From Candidatus Roizmanbacteria bacterium CG_4_10_14_0_8_um_filter_39_9 (GTDB lineage Bacteria > Patescibacteriota > Microgenomatia > UBA1406 > GWC2-37-13): a stretch of DNA of 5,058 bases. This document shows, in pieces, positions 1 to 4,559 of the stretch (within the stretch, counting starts at the first letter, position 1; every line of letters begins with the position of its first letter). The notes below the pieces were generated by a model. That model made no database searches. It was given only the letters and a program-made list of their open reading frames with translations, and was not told the origin of the DNA. The position numbers and the translations under genes were made by a program. Where the stretch lies: positions 6,421 to 11,478 of the forward strand of contig PFLF01000035.1 in the NCBI GenBank assembly GCA_002784505.1, given 5' to 3'.

Positions 1-2167
1 CAACTGCTTGTTGTACAGGCTCTTTCAGAGTTTCGGGTTCAACTGCTTTTGGCACATCATCATGAGTGGGTGAAGCAGCGGGAGCAATATCAGTTTGTGC
101 TTTTGCGGTGGCTGCATCCGCTTTTTGTTTTTCAACTGCACCTGTTGGATCATCAACAACCTCCTGAGGGATAGGATGAACCATTTTCAGGAGTCGCTTT
201 GATATGGCACCATCTTTTATGAGCGCATTAATATCCTGAGCAACAACAAGCTTTGCTTTGCTACCTTGTGCAGCTGAATATTTATCAATATCGAGCGTTT
301 TTCCGTTCAGAGAGTATGATTGTTCAGAAGTGCGCGTTGCCTTACCGTCGGCAAATCCTTCATAGATTGCGCGGTCAAGTGCAAAAGGAGGAGCCACTTC
401 ACCGATAACCTTGCTGCTATTTCCCTGCGTTATTGTATCAAGAAGTTCTTTATACAATTGGCCCGCATCATTCATTTTTGTACTCCATAATCCTCGATGT
501 TCCAACCATTGTCGACGTTCCCCCTGTGGAAGTTTGTTATATTCCTCAAACAGTTTAATCATCCCGAGCATATCTGATCCACCGGTTTTATATCCGGCAA
601 TTGACTGAGCCGCAAGATCGTCTCCTCTTGCGTTTAGGGCTTCAGGATATTCCTCAAGCATTGCCGCAAGTTCACAGGCCTGATTCAAACAACCGTACCG
701 TAAAGATGAAACCACCATACTGGCAATCTGTGGCTTCAGCTGAAGAGCTGCCATCATTCTCCCCTTTTCGGTAAGCTTCCCATTTTCAACCGCTCCCAGG
801 TGCGTAAGCCGCAACAGAGCACTACGGATATGAGATGCTTCCGGCGTATTGACGTAGTTAAATGTTGACGGATCCTGACCATTTGCGAGAATGAGCAGTG
901 CTTCTGGGGTAATGTCGGTTCGTTGCATCTCTGCTCTTTCATGGGGCTCGCGGCCTTTCCAATCCGACTCAGTTACGAGCGCATAATACTTATCAAGCTT
1001 TCCGTCTGTTCTTGCTTTTCGTCCGACTCGTCCCTTTCGCTGAGTGAGTTGATCTTGCGGAGTTTTAGTTTCCATAAGATACTCGCGGCCTGTATCCGAA
1101 TCATATTCATTTCGTTTGTATACACATGTATCGATAACGTTATTTATCTCCAAAGTGAGCGCTTCCTGAGCAGCATTTGTTGCGAGTACCACCATCCGTT
1201 TCCCGGCATGTTTTTTGAAAAGTTCATCCTGCTCTTCGCGAGACAGTGTTCCGTAATAGGGGATGATAACGGTATCTTTGAGAGGGGGTTCTTTCAGAGC
1301 TGCAAATGCCTTATCAATTTGTGCACGTCCGGATAAAAATACCAGCGTATTTCCTTCATCATGTGCAACATTTATAGATTCACGTACCTTTTCAGCGGCA
1401 GCCTGAGGAAGTTTATCAAATGTAATATCAGCTGTTCCCGGAAGAAGGAATACTTCATCCACATCGTAGCGAACGCCGGGGATGGGAACAACCTCAACTT
1501 TAATCTCTTTATTCACTTTGCCCTTTTCATCCTTGCTAAAATAATCTTTCAACTTTTCTTTATCTGCTGTTGCCGATGTCAGAACAATTTTGAGGGGACG
1601 GCCAGTCTTTGCTCGCGCCTCCTGAATTTCTCGCAACTTTATCATACACATCTCATTTTCTTTTGATTCTTTGTGGACCTCATCCATGAAAATAAGGTCA
1701 TACTTTTCGAGCGTTTTATCGGCCCCCATTTCAATAAGAATTGACTGGACAGGACAAAACAAAAGACGAGTTTTTTCAGATTCTTTATGGGTGAATTTAT
1801 TTCTTACTCCCACTTCTTCACCCACCTTAACTCCCATATCGGAGGCAACTATTTTTGCGCTTTCATCAGTTGCGCGACGGAGATTTTCCGTTACCGCTAT
1901 ACGACCGGTTGGTCCAATTGCTTCAAGGGCGATTTGCGAGCCGGCACGAGTTTTTCCGGTGCCGGTTCCTGCATCAAGAATAACAACTGCATTATTTTTT
2001 ATTGCATCAATGAGTTTTTGTTTTTGCTGCCAGATGAGGAGCGACTCTTTAGGAGAAGGACCAGAAGGAGGGAGAACAACCTCCATAGTGGGATTCGTTT
2101 GTCCTGGTGGTGTTTCAGCCGCTTTTTGATTTGATATCCCCAAGGGGGGCGGGGGTTGTTCACTCAT
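1..2167 (-). CDS. DEAH-box ATP-dependent RNA helicase, HrpA/HrpB-like (3' end cut by window)
   Basis: 722 codons are visible from the ATG at 2167-2165; no stop is reached. The order of motifs is that of the DEAH/RHA superfamily 2 helicases, which use ATP to remodel RNA or RNA-protein complexes in the cytoplasm. Seen: Walker A GTGTGKT (residues 67-73), Walker B/motif II DEVH (162-165), motif III TSAT (197-200), motif IV near VFLSGR (276-281), motif V LATNAAQEALTL (328-339) and motif VI QRKGRVGR (376-383). A winged-helix/HA2 region follows at about 445-510 (LLRLTHLGAV...LTEKGRMMAALQL), and the part around 590-645 resembles the C-terminal region of HrpB-type proteins. Residues 1-40 are rich in Pro and look disordered. 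From about 665 onward the chain is a low-complexity Ala/Pro/Glu/Lys linker that continues out of the window, so a further tail or domain lies beyond. AGGAG 4 nt before the ATG supports the start. The DEAH helicase family is certain; HrpA versus HrpB is not resolved. Confidence 0.93.
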   Translation of the reverse strand, partial: MSEQPPPPLGISNQKAAETPPGQTNPTMEVVLPPSGPSPKESLLIWQQKQKLIDAIKNNAVVILDAGTGTGKTRAGSQIALEAIGPTGRIAVTENLRRATDESAKIVASDMGVKVGEEVGVRNKFTHKESEKTRLLFCPVQSILIEMGADKTLEKYDLIFMDEVHKESKENEMCMIKLREIQEARAKTGRPLKIVLTSATADKEKLKDYFSKDEKGKVNKEIKVEVVPIPGVRYDVDEVFLLPGTADITFDKLPQAAAEKVRESINVAHDEGNTLVFLSGRAQIDKAFAALKEPPLKDTVIIPYYGTLSREEQDELFKKHAGKRMVVLATNAAQEALTLEINNVIDTCVYKRNEYDSDTGREYLMETKTPQDQLTQRKGRVGRKARTDGKLDKYYALVTESDWKGREPHERAEMQRTDITPEALLILANGQDPSTFNYVNTPEASHIRSALLRLTHLGAVENGKLTEKGRMMAALQLKPQIASMVVSSLRYGCLNQACELAAMLEEYPEALNARGDDLAAQSIAGYKTGGSDMLGMIKLFEEYNKLPQGERRQWLEHRGLWSTKMNDAGQLYKELLDTITQGNSSKVIGEVAPPFALDRAIYEGFADGKATRTSEQSYSLNGKTLDIDKYSAAQGSKAKLVVAQDINALIKDGAISKRLLKMVHPIPQEVVDDPTGAVEKQKADAATAKAQTDIAPAASPTHDDVPKAVEPETLKEPVQQAV

Positions 2168-2205
2168 AACACTCCTATTATAGCCTGATTTGGGGCATTA
2201 TTTAA
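2168..2205 (-). promoter_or_regulatory. Putative promoter and RBS of the DEAH helicase
   Basis: On the minus strand a perfect TATAAT lies at 2182-2177, preceded after 17 nt by a weak -35 (TTAAAT, 2205-2200). AGGAG at 2176-2172 is 4 nt before the ATG at 2167. The -10 box ends only 9 nt before the start codon. If it is used, the transcript would begin near 2170 and would lose the AGGAG, giving a leaderless or nearly leaderless mRNA. Otherwise the TATAAT is chance and AGGAG acts as an RBS on a longer transcript. The sequence does not decide between these. Confidence 0.45.
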
Positions 2206-2252
2206 GGGCAATGTGTCTTTGGTGGAAGGAGGAGTTGATCGTACCATGTCCA

Positions 2253-2294
2253 GTACACCTCCGAAGTGTAAGAGAGCCTTTCAATAATCTAAAG
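2253..2294 (+). repeat. REP-like hairpin repeat, copy 1 (with conserved 3' half)
   Basis: The first 18 nt, GTACACCTCCGAAGTGTA, form an 8-bp stem (one wobble pair, last outer pair lost) around a 3-nt loop. A tail (2273-2294: agagccttt, then aatctaaag) follows that also occurs in copy 2 at the same spacing. In this copy the tail's own inverted repeat (CTTT...AAAG) is partly degraded. The repeat ends 2 nt before the last base of the transposase stop codon, so it abuts the 3' end of that gene. No T-run follows on either strand, so it is not a typical terminator. Confidence 0.7.
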
Positions 2295-2296
2295 TA

Positions 2297-2977
2297 TCAT
2301 ACTAGCCATTTGTCTGTATATTTAAGATATTCGTATTTTTTCTGGTCGTCTGCATTATGTTCAATAAAATGATGAAACCGTGTGAGATCATTTTTGAAAT
2401 AATTCATCACCAGGTCTGTTTCTAAATTGTTAATATTTTTATGTATATATGATTGGATAGAAGAGTAGGGATACTTGAAAATTGCTTCAACATTACTAAC
2501 GATAGATCCTGCAAATGGGTTTGTGTGTATATAGCGAGCCACATATACAAGCTGTTCTTCCGTATGCATTTTTTTTGATTTAAACTGAGTCAGAAAGATA
2601 GGGCCTTTTCTTGCATTCAATATATTGGTATAGCGTGTAATAGAGTTAAGAATATTTGCCATAAATGTAATAACCCCATTCTTTTGCATTTGCCTTAACA
2701 GGATATGGTAGTGATTCGGCATGAGACAATATGCCATGATGCCGACCCTGAAATACTTTTTGAAACCTAGTTGCTTTTCTTTTTCTGACTGTTCAATTAA
2801 GGGCAAATCTTTAAATTTGGAAAAACGTAAAGTCGCCTTAGAGGAACGATAGTAAAAAAATGTACGAATAAATTCATATGCAACCCGAGATGATAAAAAT
2901 ATTTTTTTACCATCAATGGTTTTATTGAAAATATGATAATAATCACCATTTTGAAATACATCATCGCGAGTTGGCAT
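2297..2977 (-). CDS. REP-associated tyrosine transposase (RAYT, Y1/HUH family)
   Basis: A 226-residue protein of the Y1_Tnp (IS200-like) fold. Family knowledge: RAYTs are single-copy HUH nucleases that bind and cleave REP hairpins as single-stranded DNA and are thought to mobilise or maintain them. Seen: N-terminal DYYHIFNKT (12-20), the HUH metal-binding motif in YCLMPNHYHILL (H89, H91), the likely nucleophile Tyr116 in SITRYTNILN, then FLTQFKSK (128-135) matching the family's RFKS-type segment, and YVARYIHTNPFAGSIV...YPYSSIQSY (145-177) matching the family's YIHxNPxxAGxV...YxWSSY block. Length is normal and no frameshift is seen, so the enzyme may be active. No accessory TnpB gene is present, unlike IS605. 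The ATG at 2977 has no clear Shine-Dalgarno. It lies 165 nt downstream of the xre gene on the same strand. Hairpin repeats of one family lie just past its 3' end and upstream of xre, which fits a RAYT with its REP substrate. Confidence 0.9.
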   Translation of the reverse strand: MPTRDDVFQNGDYYHIFNKTIDGKKIFLSSRVAYEFIRTFFYYRSSKATLRFSKFKDLPLIEQSEKEKQLGFKKYFRVGIMAYCLMPNHYHILLRQMQKNGVITFMANILNSITRYTNILNARKGPIFLTQFKSKKMHTEEQLVYVARYIHTNPFAGSIVSNVEAIFKYPYSSIQSYIHKNINNLETDLVMNYFKNDLTRFHHFIEHNADDQKKYEYLKYTDKWLV

Positions 2978-3142
2978 AGTTACATCAGTATGAGTTAGAA
3001 GTCACCTGAAGTCTATCGCCTCTATGCAACAAAAAAAGCGTTTTAGGCTGTTGGGATAGTCAATAAATGACAAACCATATCATAAATATAAAATACATGA
3101 CAAAAGCAATCGCAAGGAAGTGATTTTTGGCTAGGTTTATAG

Positions 3143-3361
3143 CTAAATTCCTTCAAGAAGGTAGCACACTTTAACATCAAGTTTACGTGCAAGGATAATC
3201 AGTGTGTGAAGTGACGGTTTAATACTTCCATTTTCAATTCGGGCTATATGAGTACGGTGAAGACAGGATATTCCGGAAAGCGCTTCCTGAGTGAGGCCCC
3301 GTTTTTTTCGGGTGGCAGAGATACGCCTACCGATTTTTTTATAAATAAAATTACCTCTCAT
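3143..3361 (-). CDS. Small Xre/Cro-type helix-turn-helix transcriptional regulator
   Basis: A 72-residue protein that is essentially one HTH_3 (Xre) domain. Seen: IGRRISATRKKRGLTQEALS (10-29), covering helix 1 and helix 2 with the classic LTQEAL, then HRTHIARIENGSIKPS (35-50), a recognition helix followed by the ENG turn, then LHTLIILARKLDVKVCYLLEGI (51-72), the usual helices 4-5 ending. It should bind DNA as a dimer; there is no effector or protease domain, so it is a repressor-like stand-alone regulator. The ATG at 3361 is preceded by AGG 5 nt upstream, a weak RBS. It lies upstream of the RAYT gene on the same strand, and upstream of it are the repeat cluster and hicBA, transcribed the other way. 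Its target is unknown: itself, the transposase, or (by inference) the toxin-antitoxin promoter. Confidence 0.85.
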   Translation of the reverse strand: MRGNFIYKKIGRRISATRKKRGLTQEALSGISCLHRTHIARIENGSIKPSLHTLIILARKLDVKVCYLLEGI

Positions 3362-3496
3362 ATGCCTATTGCTTGTAGGATATTACATACACGATAGACA
3401 TGCGAGAGCATCTGTGATACAAAATTACATGATCAGAGCATTATGAAAGCAAAAAAAATATGATATACACTACATAGTTGAACACAAACGTATCAA

Positions 3497-3538
3497 GCAC
3501 ACTTCGGAGGTGTATCAGAGCCTTTAGACAATCTAAAG
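3497..3538 (+). repeat. REP-like hairpin repeat, copy 2 (with conserved 3' half)
   Basis: The hairpin at 3497-3515 is a variant of the family sequence whose core ACACTTCGGAGGTGT is intact; the two outermost base pairs are lost. It is followed, at the same distance as in copy 1, by a tail with a perfect second hairpin, CTTTAGA (3522-3528), loop CAA, TCTAAAG (3532-3538). Copies 1 and 2 are both 42 nt with no gap, in the same orientation judged by the tail. The central hairpin is inverted between them (CTCCGAAG versus CTTCGGAG), which is nearly silent because it is self-complementary. Confidence 0.7.
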
Positions 3539-3546
3539 CATTATAA

Positions 3547-3600
3547 CATGCAATTTCCCATATAGATAGTGCAAATACACACTATTTCCAAATTGGCATG
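3547..3600. repeat. Nested inverted repeat between repeat copies 2 and 3
   Basis: The outer arms are CATGCAATTT (3547-3556) and AAATTGGCATG (3590-3600), 10 bp with one bulged G. The inner arms are AGATAGTG (3564-3571) and CACTATTT (3580-3587), 8 bp with one G-T pair and an 8-nt loop. The arms are separated by a small asymmetric internal loop. As single-stranded DNA or RNA it could fold into one long hairpin. Further out, TTAGAC (3524-3529) can pair with GTCTAA (3604-3609), so the fold spans the two flanking repeats. No coding sequence overlaps it. Confidence 0.6.
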
Positions 3601-3629
3601 AAAGTCTAATGTACACTTCGGAAGTGTAC
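3599..3629 (+). repeat. REP-like hairpin repeat, copy 3 (perfect palindrome)
   Basis: GTACACTTCGGAAGTGTAC at 3611-3629 is the only copy with a perfect 8-bp stem and a CGG loop. It is preceded by TGAAAG, three variable bases and AAT, which copy 4 also has at the same spacing, and followed by CTAAGGCGT, similar to CTAGGCTGT after copy 4. The shared block is therefore longer than the hairpin itself. Copies 3 and 4 form one subtype, copies 1 and 2 another. Confidence 0.7.
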
Positions 3630-3742
3630 TAAGGCGTTATGACGACACAAAGTACCGCATTGAATATTTGGTTAGTTTTTTTGGGATGAAGACGATGCTG
3701 ATGAGGCGCAAAATGAGCAACCCAAACCCGATAAACTTCCCA

Positions 3743-3769
3743 CTTCGTCCTCCAAGTCGAAGGACTTCG
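3743..3769. repeat. CTTCG/CGAAG short palindrome cluster
   Basis: CTTCG (3743-3747), CGAAG (3758-3762) and CTTCG (3765-3769) can pair in two alternative ways: the first with the second, or the second with the third (CGAAG-GA-CTTCG). GTCCT/AGGAC arms overlap them. It is the left end of a GC-rich block. Confidence 0.5.
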
Positions 3770-3783
3770 CGGGATCAACCGGT

Positions 3784-3805
3784 CCTGCCTGGTCGGCCGG
3801 GCAGG
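3784..3805. repeat. GC-rich hairpin
   Basis: The arms starting CCTGCC (3784) and ending GGCAGG (3805) pair over up to 10 positions, including two G-T pairs, around a very tight centre. It is not followed by a T-run on either strand, so it is not a classical terminator. Confidence 0.5.
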
Positions 3806-3818
3806 TATTGCGGTTCGC

Positions 3819-3840
3819 CCCGCTTCGCGGGCGAAGCGGG
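3819..3840. repeat. Perfect GC-rich palindrome
   Basis: CCCGCTTCGC (3819-3828) and GCGAAGCGGG (3831-3840) are exact reverse complements separated by GG. It carries the same CTTCG/CGAAG core as the cluster at 3743-3769, which suggests one small repeat family. A following T-run is missing on both strands. Confidence 0.65.
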
Positions 3841-3901
3841 CCAGAAAATAATAACCATATCATGTTTCTCGGGTGAAAGTTCTTAACCGATAGCCTGGTT
3901 G

Positions 3902-3932
3902 TTGACAAGTCAAATTGTGTTCATGTTATAAT
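3902..3932 (+). promoter_or_regulatory. hicBA promoter with operator-like palindrome
   Basis: A consensus -35 TTGACA (3902-3907) and a consensus -10 TATAAT (3927-3932), the latter with an upstream TGT giving an extended -10. The spacer is 19 nt, longer than the usual 17, which the extended -10 may offset. The -35 lies inside the palindrome TTGAC-AA-GTCAA (3902-3913), a good site for a repressor. The -10 ends 8 nt before the hicB ATG at 3941, so transcription would start at or within a base or two of the start codon. Confidence 0.75.
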
Positions 3933-3940
3933 AGTTGCAT

Positions 3941-4198
3941 ATGAAACAAAAAGTCTTAAACTATACTGCCGTTTTTCAAAAAGAGCCTGATGGAGGGTAT
4001 ACTGTTTTTGTTCCGATACTTCACGGCTGTGTTTCGTATGGAAAAGATCTTGAAGAGGCAAAAAATATGATCAATGACGCCATTGGATTATACATTGAAA
4101 GTTTGAGTCAACACAAAGAAGAAATTCCTACTGAACAGAATATTTTCTTTTCGCAAATTAATGTCAATCCTTCAAGACTGAACGTATCTTATGTCTAA
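3941..4198 (+). CDS. hicB: HicB-family antitoxin (short form)
   Basis: An 85-residue protein with the HicB partial RNase H-like fold. Seen: YTAVFQKEPDGGYTVFVPILHGCVSYGKDLEEAKNMINDAIGLYIES (8-54), with the family's DGGY...VP.L.GC.S.G..LEEA.......I..Y pattern. In type II HicAB systems HicB binds and blocks the HicA RNase. The C-terminal 30 residues show no ribbon-helix-helix or HTH domain, which longer HicB proteins use to repress their own promoter, so self-repression by HicB is not supported here. ATG 3941 is chosen over an in-frame TTG two codons upstream because the TTG lies in the likely untranscribed promoter end. No Shine-Dalgarno is present, as expected for a leaderless mRNA. It comes first in an operon with hicA and overlaps it by 8 nt. 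The antitoxin-first order is the reverse of the classic hicAB order but common for short HicB proteins. Confidence 0.88.
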   Translation: MKQKVLNYTAVFQKEPDGGYTVFVPILHGCVSYGKDLEEAKNMINDAIGLYIESLSQHKEEIPTEQNIFFSQINVNPSRLNVSYV

Positions 4199-4412
4199 AT
4201 TACCCGTTCTCAAGCCTAAACAGGTACTGAAGAAACTTGAAAAACTGGGGTTTGTTATCGATCGGCAATCGGAGAGTCATTTGATACTACTCCATTCCAA
4301 GACAAAAAGACGGGCAGTAATTCCGATTCATTTAGCGGACATAAAGAAGGGTACTTTATCAGCCATACTTCGTGAGAGTGGAATAAATAGGGATGAATTT
4401 ATATCTGCCTAA
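4191..4412 (+). CDS. hicA: HicA-family toxin (mRNA interferase)
   Basis: A 73-residue protein of the HicA/YcfA family, dsRNA-binding-like fold. Family knowledge: HicA cleaves mRNA and tmRNA and stops growth until neutralised by HicB. Seen: LPVLKPKQVLKKLEKLGFVIDRQSESHLILLHSK (4-37), with the catalytic-type His at H30, then AVIPIHLADIKKGTLSAILRESGINRDEF (42-70), the usual VP.H....I..GTL..ILR.AG....EF ending. The residue two before the His is Glu, where most members have Gly (GSH motif). Its effect is unknown, but the rest is intact. The ATG lies inside the last codons of hicB (8-nt overlap) and has no RBS of its own, so it is probably translated by coupling, which keeps toxin below antitoxin. 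Confidence 0.9.
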   Translation: MSKLPVLKPKQVLKKLEKLGFVIDRQSESHLILLHSKTKRRAVIPIHLADIKKGTLSAILRESGINRDEFISA

Positions 4413-4449
4413 ATCTTGAGATATCAAAGATACAGTTTTAGGTTGATAT
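4413..4449 (+). terminator. Weak hairpins just after hicA (possible terminator)
   Basis: Starting at the base after the hicA stop codon, ATCTTGA (4413-4419) pairs with TCAAAGAT (4424-4431, one bulged A). Alternatively ATATCAA (4421-4427) pairs exactly with TTGATAT (4443-4449). The two folds exclude each other. A short TTTT (4436-4439) follows the first. The stems are AT-rich and weak, so termination here is only possible, not likely. Confidence 0.3.
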
Positions 4450-4468
4450 GAAAACAATAAAAACTTTA

Positions 4469-4497
4469 TGCTTTCTTATTAGATTGTTTTGAAAGCA
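4469..4497. repeat. Inverted repeat next to repeat copy 4
   Basis: TGCTTTC (4469-4475) and GAAAGCA (4491-4497) are exact reverse complements with a 15-nt loop. The right arm contains the GAAAG that forms part of the conserved left flank of repeat copy 4, so this inverted repeat may belong to the same element. Confidence 0.45.
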
Positions 4498-4520
4498 AAA
4501 TGTACACTTCGGAGGTGTAC
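4490..4520 (+). repeat. REP-like hairpin repeat, copy 4
   Basis: GTACACTTCGGAGGTGTAC at 4502-4520 has an 8-bp stem with one T-G pair and a CGG loop. It is preceded by TGAAAG, three bases and AAT as in copy 3, and followed by CTAGGCTGT. It lies in the gap between the converging hicA and methyltransferase genes, the usual home of REP elements. Read on the minus strand it is followed by ATTTT, so it could also act as a weak terminator for the methyltransferase gene. Confidence 0.7.
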
Positions 4521-4559
4521 TAGGCTGTATAAACAAGAACGATGCCAAAGATAACAAAT

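Larger units (their letters stand above)
3602..3876 (+). pseudogene. Possible decayed C-terminal coding remnant, frameshifted at a T7 run
   Basis: From 3602 a short open frame reads through YDDTKYRIEYLVSFF up to the seven T's at 3676-3682. A -1 shift at that run continues as WDEDDADEAQNEQPKPDK, an acidic tail of the kind common at protein ends, and stops at 3874-3876 after passing through the GC-rich palindromes. There is no start codon or RBS with it, and its left end lies in repeat copy 3. It could be the tail of a gene destroyed by repeat insertion, or chance. I recognise no family. Confidence 0.15.
3362..3940. other. 579-base gene-free region rich in hairpins
   Basis: No reading frame here looks like a real protein on either strand. 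3362-3496 is AT-rich upstream DNA of xre with no convincing -35/-10 pair; a short inverted repeat, ATGC/GCAT around TCTC on the minus strand (about 3400-3411), is the only operator-like site. 3497-3629 holds two REP-like hairpins around a nested inverted repeat. 3630-3720 holds a possible decayed coding remnant. 3743-3840 is a cluster of GC-rich palindromes in sharp contrast with the AT-rich flanks. 3902-3932 is the hicBA promoter. Confidence 0.7.

Noticed and set aside
1671..2134. Two plus-strand open frames of 115 and 152 codons
   Set aside because: Both are antisense to the helicase N-terminal and Walker A region, have low-quality composition and match no family. The same holds for the plus-strand frames at 411-608, 923-1336 and 1361-1666.
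2246..2287. 13-codon frame ATG-TCC-AGT with AGGAGG upstream
   Set aside because: The AGGAGG is 13 nt from the ATG, too far for a normal RBS, and the peptide is read through repeat copy 1. No support as a gene.
3030..3056. Possible terminator for xre on the minus strand (T7 run after AGC...GCT)
   Set aside because: The stem is only 3 bp; too weak to call. The T-run by itself is common in AT-rich DNA.
3668..3908. Overlapping 72- and 78-codon frames on opposite strands
   Set aside because: They run through the GC-rich palindromes, which lack stops because of composition. Neither has an RBS or a recognisable domain.
3935..3937. TTG as start of hicB
   Set aside because: It lies only 3 nt after the -10 box, so it would not be transcribed from that promoter. 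ATG 3941 fits family length and the promoter.
2253..4520. Hairpin repeats as a CRISPR array
   Set aside because: Spacing is irregular (hundreds of bases), genes lie between copies, and the copies vary; there are no regular spacers or cas genes.
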